Made by a program: the position numbers and the translations under genes. The notes beneath the pieces are model-generated. The model was not told the DNA's origin. It saw only the letters and a program-made list of their open reading frames with translations, and ran no database searches. Shown here one piece after another: positions 1 through 8,344 of a DNA stretch of 64,000 nt; the stretch's first letter is position 1, and each line of letters begins with the position of its first letter. Origin of the DNA: Saccharopolyspora spinosa NRRL 18395 (lineage in GTDB: Bacteria > Actinomycetota > Actinomycetes > Mycobacteriales > Pseudonocardiaceae); contig NZ_GL877880.1 in assembly GCF_000194155.1 (NCBI RefSeq), forward strand, positions 69,030 through 133,029. The letters run 5' to 3'.

Positions 1-1
1 C

Positions 2-1066
2 GACCTCACCAACCTCGTGCTCCAAGGCGGTCAAGCACCAGACGTCGCAACCGCGCTCGGTCGCGCCTTGCGCTGCGACGTCACGCTTCGCTCCCCCGAA
101 CACCTCGACGGCCCCGTCGCCGACGCGGTCGACCGCAGCCGCCGCAGTGGTCGGTGCACGCCCGCGAGCGACGGCACGCACGCCGTCGCAGTCCTCGCCG
201 GGCCGACCCTTCTGGGCGCGCTGCTGCTAGAACAGGGCGAGGTCGAGTTCGGCCCCGTCGAATTGCGCACCGCCGAACGCGCCGCTCAGATCACCGCGCT
301 GCTCAATCTCAAGCAGGACGCCATGTTCGAGGCCGAACAGCGCGTCCGCGACGACTTGCTGGCCGACATGCTCTCCGACGACCCCGACCGCCGCGCCAAC
401 ATCGCCACCCGTGCCCACGCACGGGGCATCCGGCTCGACGAGCTGCGGTCAGTGGTCGTGATCTCGGTGCCGGCCGAACTGCGCCGCGAGGCCGTCCGCG
501 CCCTGCGCCGGACCGGCGGCCCGGTCGGCGAACATGCCGACCGAGTCGTGGCCATCACCTCCTACCCCGACCCAGCCACCGCGAGCGCACTCATCCACAC
601 CGCGGTGCGCCGCGCCGTACGGGCACCCGTTCTGGCGGTCGGCGCAGGCATCGCCGACGCCACCGCCGACCTACACACCCAGGTCGACGCGGCCTCGGCG
701 TGCGTGCGGATCCTGCCCGCACTCGGGCTGAACGACACCGCCGTCACCACCGACGAGTACCTCCCGTACACGGCCCTGTTCGGCCCAGGGGAAGCGCGCG
801 TGACGACGTATGTGCGGCGCGTCATCGGGCCCGTGCTGGACTGGGACGCCAAACACGCGGGCAAGCTCCTGCCCACCCTCGCCGCCTACCTCGGCAACCG
901 GATGAGCCCAGTCGCCACCGCCCGTGCACTCCACCTGCACAAGAACACCGTCCTCCAACGCCTGGAACGCACGACCGAGCTACTCGGCGAGGAATGGCAG
1001 GAGCCCGATCGGCTCTTCCGGATCACCGTCGCGGTCCGCCTCGCCACCCTAGCCAAAAGCCCATAG
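2..1066 (+). CDS. PucR/CdaR-family transcriptional regulator (5' end outside window)
   Basis: The reading frame is open to the first base of the window, so the N-terminus is missing. The visible 354 codons end in a classic PucR C-terminal helix-turn-helix (residues HLHKNTVLQRLERT), preceded by a CdaR/GGDEF-like middle domain. Family members are one-component regulators that sense metabolites and activate catabolic genes. It lies 100 bp upstream of and codirectional with a class II HMG-CoA reductase and an HMG-CoA lyase, so control of mevalonate use is a reasonable inference. The effector is unknown, and no operator was identified. Confidence 0.85.
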   Translation, partial: DLTNLVLQGGQAPDVATALGRALRCDVTLRSPEHLDGPVADAVDRSRRSGRCTPASDGTHAVAVLAGPTLLGALLLEQGEVEFGPVELRTAERAAQITALLNLKQDAMFEAEQRVRDDLLADMLSDDPDRRANIATRAHARGIRLDELRSVVVISVPAELRREAVRALRRTGGPVGEHADRVVAITSYPDPATASALIHTAVRRAVRAPVLAVGAGIADATADLHTQVDAASACVRILPALGLNDTAVTTDEYLPYTALFGPGEARVTTYVRRVIGPVLDWDAKHAGKLLPTLAAYLGNRMSPVATARALHLHKNTVLQRLERTTELLGEEWQEPDRLFRITVAVRLATLAKSP

Positions 1067-1166
1067 TCCTACCGCCATCAGTGGATGATCGGCCCATTCC
1101 CGGCCGATGCGCAGCGAACTAGCGTCCTCCTCCGTACCGCAGCCACACCGAGGTGGGAGGGGCGCC

Positions 1167-2441
1167 ATGCCGCGCACCAGTCGTATCCAGGGTCTCAGGA
1201 ACCTCTCCGTCGAGGCCCGGCGCAAGTTCGTCGCCGATGCCGCCGGCATCGACCCCGCGTCGATCGCCGCCTTCGACCCCGCGCACGGCCTCGGCACCGA
1301 GCTGGCGGACCACATGATCGAGAACGTGACCGGGATCCTCGGCATCCCGCTGGGTGTCGCGACGAACTTCGTGATCAACGGCGCCGACGTGTTGGTACCG
1401 ATGGCGACCGAGGAAGCCTCCGTCGTCGCGGCGGCGAGCAACGCCGCCAAGATCGCGCGCGTGCGCGGCGGGTTCACCACGTCCTCGACCCCACCCGTCA
1501 TGCAGGCCCAGGTTCAGATCGTCGGCGTCGCTGACCCCGAGGCCGGGCGAGTACGGCTACTCGAAGCCCGCGACGAGCTGATCGCGCTCGCCAACGACCA
1601 GGACCCCAAGCTCGTCGAGTTCGGGGGTGGCGTCCGGGACATCGCGGTCCGGCTGGTCCCCTCGCGCGCCGGCACCTACGTGGTCGCGCACCTTCGGGTC
1701 GACGTTCGCGACGCTATGGGCGCCAACGCGGTCAACACGATGGCTGAGGCCGTCGCCGCCCGGGCGGCCGAGATCGCGCGCGGGAGCAGCTTGCTGCGGA
1801 TCCTCACCAACAAAGCCGATCTCCGGCTCTCCCGTGCCCGCGCGGTGTTCGACGCGGACGCGCTCGGCGGCCCCGAGGTCGTCGACAACATCATCCACGC
1901 CGCCGCCCTCGCCGAAGCCGACCCCTACCGGGCCGCCACCCACAACAAGGGGATCATGAACGGCATCACCGCCGTCGTGCTCGCCACCGGCAACGACACC
2001 CGCGCCGTCGAAGCCGGCGCCCACTCCCACGCCGTCTCGCCCGCCGGGCTCTACACCTCGTTGTCCCGGTTCGAAAAGGATGCCGACGGCAATGTCGCCG
2101 GCACCCTCGAGCTGCCCATGCCCGTCGGTCTCGTCGGTGGCGCCACCAAGGTCCACCCGGCCGCGCAGGCCGCGATCACCCTGCTCGGCGTCCGCACCGC
2201 CGCCGAACTCGCGGAGATCATCACGGCCGTCGGCCTCGCCCAGAACCTCGCCGCCGTCCGAGCGCTGGCCACCGAAGGGATCCAGCGTGGCCACATGTCC
2301 CTGCACGCCCGCAACATCGCATCAGCCGTCGGTGCGACCGCCGAGGAGGTCCCGGCCGTCGTCGCCCGGCTCATCGCGGACAAGAAGGTCCGGGCCGACC
2401 ACGCCGCGCAGGTCCTCGCCGAGCTCCGGGCCGGACGATGA
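1167..2441 (+). CDS. mvaA: Class II (degradative-type) hydroxymethylglutaryl-CoA reductase
   Basis: 424 aa from ATG 1167, which has a GGAGGGG ribosome site; a longer frame from 1107 lacks one. Class II landmarks are present: ENVTG at residues 52-56 (catalytic Glu), TEEASVV near 81, the DAMGAN cofactor motif at 182-187, HNKGIMNG with the catalytic Lys at 261, GND with the Asp near 277, and GHMSLH with the active-site His near 376. Length matches the Pseudomonas mevalonii enzyme, which oxidises mevalonate to HMG-CoA. The next gene, HMG-CoA lyase, overlaps by 4 bp (ATGA), which favours the degradative direction over isoprenoid synthesis. No other mevalonate-pathway gene is visible here. Confidence 0.95.
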   Translation: MPRTSRIQGLRNLSVEARRKFVADAAGIDPASIAAFDPAHGLGTELADHMIENVTGILGIPLGVATNFVINGADVLVPMATEEASVVAAASNAAKIARVRGGFTTSSTPPVMQAQVQIVGVADPEAGRVRLLEARDELIALANDQDPKLVEFGGGVRDIAVRLVPSRAGTYVVAHLRVDVRDAMGANAVNTMAEAVAARAAEIARGSSLLRILTNKADLRLSRARAVFDADALGGPEVVDNIIHAAALAEADPYRAATHNKGIMNGITAVVLATGNDTRAVEAGAHSHAVSPAGLYTSLSRFEKDADGNVAGTLELPMPVGLVGGATKVHPAAQAAITLLGVRTAAELAEIITAVGLAQNLAAVRALATEGIQRGHMSLHARNIASAVGATAEEVPAVVARLIADKKVRADHAAQVLAELRAGR

Positions 2442-3367
2442 CCGACTACGGGACCGAACGGCTCCCTGGCCTCCCCGAAGCCGTCACCATCTGCGAGGTC
2501 GGCCCCCGCGACGGGCTCCAGAACGAGTCCACGCCGGTGCCCGCCGACGTGAAGGTCGAGTTCATCGAACGTCTTGCCGATGCCGGGCACACCGTCATCG
2601 AGACGACGAGCATGGTCCATCCCAGGTGGGTGCCACAGCTCGCCGACGCCGAAGAGGTCCTCCGTCGCCTCGACCGCCGCCCCGCGGTCCGCTACCCCGT
2701 ACTCGTGCCCAACCTGCGAGGCCTGCAACGGGCGCTCGACCTCGGCGTCACCGACATCGCCGTGTTCGCCTCGGCAACCGAAAGCTTCGCCAAGACCAAC
2801 CTCAACCGCACGGTCGCCGAGTCGCTCGAGATGTTCGCCCCCGTCATCACTCAAGCCCGCGAAACCGGGCTGCAGGTGCGCGGCTACGTGTCCATGTGCT
2901 GGGGCGACCCTTGGGAAGGCGCGGTTCCTGCGCCACAAGTCGTCGACGTCGCGACCAAACTGATCTCCCTCGGCTGCACCGAACTAAGCCTCGGTGACAC
3001 CATTGGCGTCGCCACCCCCGGCCGCGTCGTCGCGCTGCTCAACGCCCTCACCGCCGCCAGTGTCCCGATTGGCTCGATCGCCGTTCACTTCCACGACACT
3101 TACGGCCAGGGGCTCGCCAACGCCCTCGCCGCCCTTCAGCATGGAGTGACCACAGTGGACACTTCGGCAGGCGGCCTGGGCGGCTGCCCCTACGCCAACA
3201 GCGCCACCGGCAACCTCGCCACCGAAGACATCCTCTGGCAGCTCGAAGGTCTCGGCATCCGCACCGGCCTCAACCTCACCAAGCTGGTCGAAACGAGTAG
3301 CTGGCTGGCCGGTCACCTCGGCCGCGAAAGTCCCTCTTCGGTCGTGCGCGCGCTACGGAAAAGCTGA
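2438..3367 (+). CDS. mvaB: Hydroxymethylglutaryl-CoA lyase
   Basis: 309 aa, a DRE-TIM metallolyase that cleaves HMG-CoA to acetyl-CoA and acetoacetate. The N-terminal metal/substrate motif GPRDGLQNE is at residues 22-30. The HFHDTYGQGL metal site and the signature GGLGGCPYA with catalytic Cys250 are present. The ATG overlaps the mvaA stop (ATGA), implying translational coupling. With mvaA it gives mevalonate to HMG-CoA to acetyl-CoA plus acetoacetate. HMG-CoA lyases also end leucine degradation, but no leucine-catabolic gene is adjacent, so coupling to mvaA is the better explanation. Confidence 0.94.
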   Translation: MTDYGTERLPGLPEAVTICEVGPRDGLQNESTPVPADVKVEFIERLADAGHTVIETTSMVHPRWVPQLADAEEVLRRLDRRPAVRYPVLVPNLRGLQRALDLGVTDIAVFASATESFAKTNLNRTVAESLEMFAPVITQARETGLQVRGYVSMCWGDPWEGAVPAPQVVDVATKLISLGCTELSLGDTIGVATPGRVVALLNALTAASVPIGSIAVHFHDTYGQGLANALAALQHGVTTVDTSAGGLGGCPYANSATGNLATEDILWQLEGLGIRTGLNLTKLVETSSWLAGHLGRESPSSVVRALRKS

Positions 3368-3826
3368 GACCAGCCGTCGCTCCGGCCTCGCGCATTCCGC
3401 TACCGCTACCGCCCAAGTCGGCCAACGAACGGGCAGACCAGCAAGGCATTCCGCCAGTTCTATATCTGACGTTGCCATTTTCATCTGGTGCCCGATATCG
3501 CCACCGAGATCGGCGAAGTCATCGGCGCGGCGTTCGATGGCGTACAGCGCCCTGGCGTTCCCGGACGCGACCGCATCACGACCACTGCGGAGGATTTGGG
3601 CCGCCGGGCAGGGCACCGAAGAGCCTGAAGCGGCCGCTTGACGGCATCGAAAACGCAGCCGAGAGGAGGTGAACGAAATGCAGCCACCAACCTATGACCG
3701 ATCAACGTTTGAACCGCATCAGGTTTACCCACAGCGTAAACAGTGGGCAACCCGGCGAACGCCGCCGCGATGCGTGTCCGCCATCTCGTCCCGGAACCGG
3801 CCGTAGACGCGAGGTGCCGGAAACGC
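3368..3826. other. 459-bp gap; only a weak small ORF
   Basis: It separates mvaB from the convergent sterol-carrier gene. Composition is less GC-biased than its neighbours. A 42-codon frame (3678-3806) with a strong GAGGAGGT ribosome site is listed separately. A minus-strand frame at 3353-3616 has no usable ribosome site. No repeat-family member is visible. Confidence 0.5.
3678..3806 (+). CDS. Possible 42-aa small protein
   Basis: A GAGGAGGT Shine-Dalgarno lies 6 bp before ATG 3678. The short peptide begins MQPPTYDRSTFEPHQVYPQR and is rich in Pro, Gln and Arg, with a single Cys. I do not recognise it. Support is the ribosome site only; codon third positions are not strongly biased, so it may be a remnant or a chance frame. 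It lies between convergent genes. Confidence 0.25.
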   Translation: MQPPTYDRSTFEPHQVYPQRKQWATRRTPPRCVSAISSRNRP

Positions 3827-4216
3827 TCACGGGTTGTCGACCCGGACCAGCGGCAACCATTGCGAAACGTCCGAGCGGGAGCCGGACGCGGTGAGCTCGC
3901 CGCGTTCGAGGGCCTCGGCCCAGCCGAGGCGGCCGGTCGCCAGCAGCAGCCAGGTCCGGGGATTGGTCTCGACGACGTTGGGCGGGGTGCCACGGGTGTG
4001 CCGAGGGCCGGCGACGCACTGGACCGCCGCGAAGGGCGGCACCCGCACCTCGACGCTGTTGCCCGGAGCGACCTGCTCCAAGGTGCGCAGGCTCAACCGC
4101 ACTGCGTCGGCGAGCTCGGCACGCGCGGGCTGCGGCGCTTCGCCGTCCAGCCAAGGCCGCACGGCTGCGACGGCCTCGCGCATCTCCCCGGGATCAACGG
4201 CACGGCGACTGGGCAT
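3827..4216 (-). CDS. Sterol carrier family protein (actinobacterial SCP-like)
   Basis: 129 aa. The pattern is typical of the small actinobacterial SCP-type domain: RRAVDPGEMREAV at the start, then an APG-SVEVRVPPFAAVQC segment, GPRHTRGTPPNVVETNP, and a closing LATGRLGWAEA...GELTASGSRSD region. These proteins probably bind a hydrophobic ligand, but their role is unknown. In many actinobacteria the gene sits near purine genes; here purL lies 10 kb away. Start ATG 4216 has no Shine-Dalgarno, but a TAGGCT hexamer lies 6 nt upstream, as in other apparently leaderless genes of this window. Confidence 0.85.
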   Translation of the reverse strand: MPSRRAVDPGEMREAVAAVRPWLDGEAPQPARAELADAVRLSLRTLEQVAPGNSVEVRVPPFAAVQCVAGPRHTRGTPPNVVETNPRTWLLLATGRLGWAEALERGELTASGSRSDVSQWLPLVRVDNP

Positions 4217-4300
4217 GCCCGAAGCCTACGAACGCAACCCAACCCCCAACCCCCTACCCCAGTACCGGGGCAACGAGACTCGGCACCGGTACCTGGGCGT

Positions 4301-5101
4301 TCAGAGCCAGCCGAGCTTGACGGCTTGCATGCCCGCCTGGAAGCGGGTTTCCACTCCTAACCGGGAGATCAGCTCGCGGACCCTGCGGTGCGCGGTTCGG
4401 GCGCTGAAGCCCATCAACCGGCCGATCGTGTCGTCCGTGGCACCGGAGGCGAGCAGCGACAGGATCCACCGCTCCTCCTCGGTCGGCTGTAGCTCGATGC
4501 CCGCCAGGTCCTGGTCCGCGGTGAACGGCGCGGCGAAGCGCCACAGGTCCTCGAAGATCCTCGCGATCGCGGCCAGCATCGCCGAGCTGCGCACCACCAC
4601 GGCGCTTTCAACCGAGGTCTCGCTCACGGTCAACGGCAGCAGCGCGATCTCGCTGTCGACCATGATCAACTTGGTCGGCGCCACGTGGATCACCCGCGCC
4701 TGCTCGCCCATCGCGACCAGCTTGGTGGTGATGTCCAGCTGCGGCGGTCGCGCCAGCGCGGACCGGTCGTAGAGCACCTGGTACTGGACACCTTCGGCGA
4801 GCTTGCGGGACTCCAACGAGTCCAGTGGCCCCGTCGTCACGTACGGCGGCTTCGCCACGCCCTGGACCAGCTGCGTCGCATTGCGCTGCAGCTCGTACGC
4901 GGCCCAACCGACTCGCCTCGCCCCATGCACGACCTGCAACACGCCGCCGTTGCCGAACTGCGCCCGGGCGGCGCGCGCCACCGACGCGACCTGCGCCTGC
5001 ACGGCCCGCTCGGTCAGCGGCTCCGTCGCGGCGGTGTCCCTGGCCGGCTCGTCGACCACAGTCTGCGACTGCGTCAGCTCCTCGGTGTATCCGGGTAGCA
5101 C
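4301..5101 (-). CDS. LuxR-type helix-turn-helix transcriptional regulator
   Basis: 266 aa from GTG 5101, preceded by GAGGAGGGGGG at a good distance; the frame remains open further upstream without a better start. The C-terminus holds a LuxR-like HTH (SGATDDTIGRLMGFSARTAH). The central part (QYQVLYDRSAL, then HVAPTKLIMVDSEIALLPL) resembles the PLD-like effector region found in TrmB/LuxR-type actinobacterial regulators. It has no receiver domain, so it is not a classic two-component regulator. It is downstream of and codirectional with the secreted subtilase at 5361; a link to protease expression is speculative. Confidence 0.85.
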   Translation of the reverse strand: MLPGYTEELTQSQTVVDEPARDTAATEPLTERAVQAQVASVARAARAQFGNGGVLQVVHGARRVGWAAYELQRNATQLVQGVAKPPYVTTGPLDSLESRKLAEGVQYQVLYDRSALARPPQLDITTKLVAMGEQARVIHVAPTKLIMVDSEIALLPLTVSETSVESAVVVRSSAMLAAIARIFEDLWRFAAPFTADQDLAGIELQPTEEERWILSLLASGATDDTIGRLMGFSARTAHRRVRELISRLGVETRFQAGMQAVKLGWL

Positions 5102-5311
5102 GGCACACCCCCCTCCTCGACGTGCCCTGGCGGCACCGATTCGGCTGGCACCGCGATGGACACTGACACCCCCGTCGGTTGGCAACGTATCCACCGGGAA
5201 CGACCGCTGGAACCGACTTTTGCACGATCCAGCGGATCGACCTTTTGATTTCCACCGTTCGGCGGCATCCCCGCTTCCCCCGAGTGCAGCAATCACAGCA
5301 AGCAAAACGGA

Positions 5312-5334
5312 CCCTCCCCGCGATTCGGGGAGGG
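5312..5334 (-). terminator. Rho-independent terminator of the subtilase gene
   Basis: Perfect stem CCCTCCCCG / CGGGGAGGG with a 5-nt loop, 27 bp past the subtilase stop. Reading the minus strand, it is followed by a T-rich CCGTTTTGC tract. Confidence 0.75.
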
Positions 5335-5360
5335 CCCGCGTGTCGCACTGCGCTATCGGA

Positions 5361-6533
<1,173 letters not shown>

Positions 6534-6774
6534 GCGTCCCCTCCTCCGTTCATTCGCTCGAGTGGGGCCGAGCGAAAGGTGGCTCACGCCGGAACGTAAC
6601 CAGGGAAAACACACGTTCGGGTGCAGTTGGCGAAATGTCGCCACACAATCGGGCGGTGGGGTGAACGAATTCCCAGCTCTGGGTTTCTTATCGGGAATAA
6701 GCAGGCAAAACCGCGCCCGCCGGGGTTTCCCGACGGGCGTGGTGGTTCGTCCTGTTAATGCCGTTTTGCGCGTT

Positions 6775-7197
6775 TCAGGTCGCGGCTACCCACCGTCGCA
6801 ATCGGAGCCGAACGGCTTCCACGTACTCGGGCGCGACCTCGGAAACCTCGTCGATCGACGCGGCGCCATCGGGGGCGACGCCGTAGGTCATCCCGTAGTA
6901 CAGGTACAGCGCGCTCTCCTGCTCCAACGGGAGATCGCCCTGGAGCAGGCTGACCCGGGGGGCCTGCCGGACCGCGTCCTTTCCGACCGCGACGGTGAGC
7001 GTGTCGCCGTCGAAGGCCGCGCCCTCCAGCGGCACGAAGCTCTCATTCGTGCCGAACAGTCCAGTTTGGACGGTGATCCAGGCGGGCTGCTCCGTGTCGT
7101 CGTCGATGAACAGCTGGCCGACGATGCCGATCCGAGATCCTCCCGGATCGAAGACCTCGCACCCGAACATCCGCAACGCTTCCCGCTGGCCGATCAT
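6775..7197 (-). CDS. PRC-barrel domain protein
   Basis: 140 aa; start ATG 7197 is preceded by GGGGAGGAGG. The N-terminal ~80 residues match a PRC-barrel (FGCEVFDPGGSRIGIVGQLF, then PAWITVQTGLFG and FVPLEGA), the fold also found in photosynthetic reaction centre H subunits and RimM. The acidic C-terminal part (residues ~85-140) ends in an Arg-rich helix. Standalone actinobacterial versions are often stress-related, but none has a well-defined function. It is monocistronic between the subtilase and a divergent gene. Confidence 0.85.
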   Translation of the reverse strand: MIGQREALRMFGCEVFDPGGSRIGIVGQLFIDDDTEQPAWITVQTGLFGTNESFVPLEGAAFDGDTLTVAVGKDAVRQAPRVSLLQGDLPLEQESALYLYYGMTYGVAPDGAASIDEVSEVAPEYVEAVRLRLRRWVAAT

Positions 7198-7369
7198 CGC
7201 CGCCTCCTCCCCCTGGCCCTTCTAGTCAGTCTGCCCCTGGACCCGTCCGACCGGCACCTCGGAACGGCTGGTTCGGGACCGTCCGTTAGCGCGTTACCCG
7301 GTGCTGGCACCCTCGGAAGCGCGCCCGGCATCCACGCCGGCGCCCAGATCAACAGGTACGGAGTTCCCG

Positions 7370-7951
7370 ATGTCCCAGCCCGTCGACCGTCCCGCCCCGC
7401 CGATCAGCGCGGAAATGCGGGAGCACGCCAAGCAGAACCCCGACAGCTGGCTGTACATCGCCGACCCCGGCTACGCCGCCGACGGCGAGGAGGTGCCGCC
7501 GGAAGGCATCGTCGGCGCCTACCGCATCGACGCCGACGGCGAGATCGACGAGCGCTTCCAGTTCAACGACGCGTACCAGCCGTCCGAGCTCGCGGCGAAC
7601 CAGCAGGAACCGACCAACGAGCTGGAGCACGTGCTGGCCCGGATCGCGGCCGGCGAGCTCCCGGAGTCCGAGCTGCCTGCGGCGGTGCTCGCCGCCGAGG
7701 TGCTGCTCTACGCGCCGAGCGCGGACGACCCGATGATCTACACCGCGGAGATGTCCGACGGCAGCCAGCTGGTCCCGGCCTGCACCTCGGCCTCCCGGGT
7801 TCCGGCGGACTGGCCGGGATTCCGCCGGGTGCCAGGGCGGGCGGTGCCGGAACTGCTCAACGGCCTCGACCTGGGCCTGAATCTGAACGACGCGATCCAA
7901 GCGGTCATCCCGCACGCAGTTCTCGCCCAAGCCGCAGCACAACACGGCTGA
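7370..7951 (+). CDS. Type VII secretion system-associated protein
   Basis: 193 aa from ATG 7370, with an ACGGAG ribosome site. The start PPISAEMREHAKQNPDSWLY is followed by IADPGY and a GIVGAYRIDADGEI segment, the hallmark of the actinobacterial family named type VII secretion-associated protein, which often accompanies ESX loci. The C-terminal half resembles an SseB-like fold. It has no signal peptide or membrane segment, so it is probably cytosolic. No ESX machinery is nearby; the only other type VII-related genes here are the substrate pair near 39 kb. Role unknown. Confidence 0.8.
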   Translation: MSQPVDRPAPPISAEMREHAKQNPDSWLYIADPGYAADGEEVPPEGIVGAYRIDADGEIDERFQFNDAYQPSELAANQQEPTNELEHVLARIAAGELPESELPAAVLAAEVLLYAPSADDPMIYTAEMSDGSQLVPACTSASRVPADWPGFRRVPGRAVPELLNGLDLGLNLNDAIQAVIPHAVLAQAAAQHG

Positions 7952-7961
7952 TCGCGGATCC

Positions 7962-7979
7962 CAGTTTCAATTGAATCTG
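7962..7979. repeat. Imperfect TTTCAATTGAA-type palindrome
   Basis: CAGTTTCAATTGAATCTG, one pair off the perfect 18-bp palindrome found repeatedly elsewhere in the window. It sits 10 bp after a stop codon. Confidence 0.7.
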
Positions 7980-8186
7980 CGGGCACCGCGTGCTGCGGCA
8001 CCTGGCGGTCCTCTTCGGCGGCATGACCCGCGACCGCAAGAGCCGCCGCAACGGCACCTGATCAAAGCCCACAAGCACTTTCCAACGTCATGGCCCCCAC
8101 CCATTCACGACCCCTGATCTGCGGAAACCTCGTCCCAGGGAGGAGGTCTTCGAACGACTTCCGCACCGCAAGCGCCGAAGGCGTTA

Positions 8187-8340
8187 GCCCACCCTCGCAA
8201 CCTGCACCGCCGCAGGTTCTCAGACGTCGCTTGGCGAGGACAGCCCCGATGCCGCGTATTGGTGCGCAAGTCGGGGATCCCGGAGCCAGGCGGCGTCTGC
8301 GGTTCCGCCACCCGCACCGCCAAGCAAGGCGAGCCTGGAA
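8187..8340 (+). repeat. Intergenic structured repeat, copy R1 (full length)
   Basis: Reference copy of a dispersed element. In order: CACCGCCGCAGGTTCTCAGAC, GCGAGGACAGCCCCGA, a GTATTGG loop, AAGTCGGGGATCCCGGAG, GGCGTCTGCGGTTCCGCC, and a CACCGCC...GCCTGGAA tail. The outer arms (CTCAGAC / GTCTGCG) and inner arms (CCCCGA / TCGGGG) pair. It sits between the convergent 3' ends of the type VII-associated gene and the GGDEF gene. Confidence 0.8.
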
Positions 8341-8344
8341 CACC

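Larger units (their letters stand above)
7952..8344. other. 393-bp gap with palindrome, gene scrap and repeat copy R1
   Basis: It lies between two convergent genes. It holds an imperfect CAGTTTCAATTGAATCTG palindrome (7962-7979), a 23-codon fragment at 7990-8061 ending in a basic tail (MTRDRKSRRNGT) that looks like the 3' end of a lost gene, and repeat element R1. Confidence 0.6.

Noticed and set aside
3353..3616. 87-codon minus-strand frame after mvaB
   Set aside because: No ribosome site, overlaps the mvaB stop, and no recognisable family.
8187..8340. CRISPR or tandem-repeat array interpretation of the recurring intergenic element
   Set aside because: Copies are single, kilobases apart and in both orientations; there are no regularly spaced repeats or cas genes.
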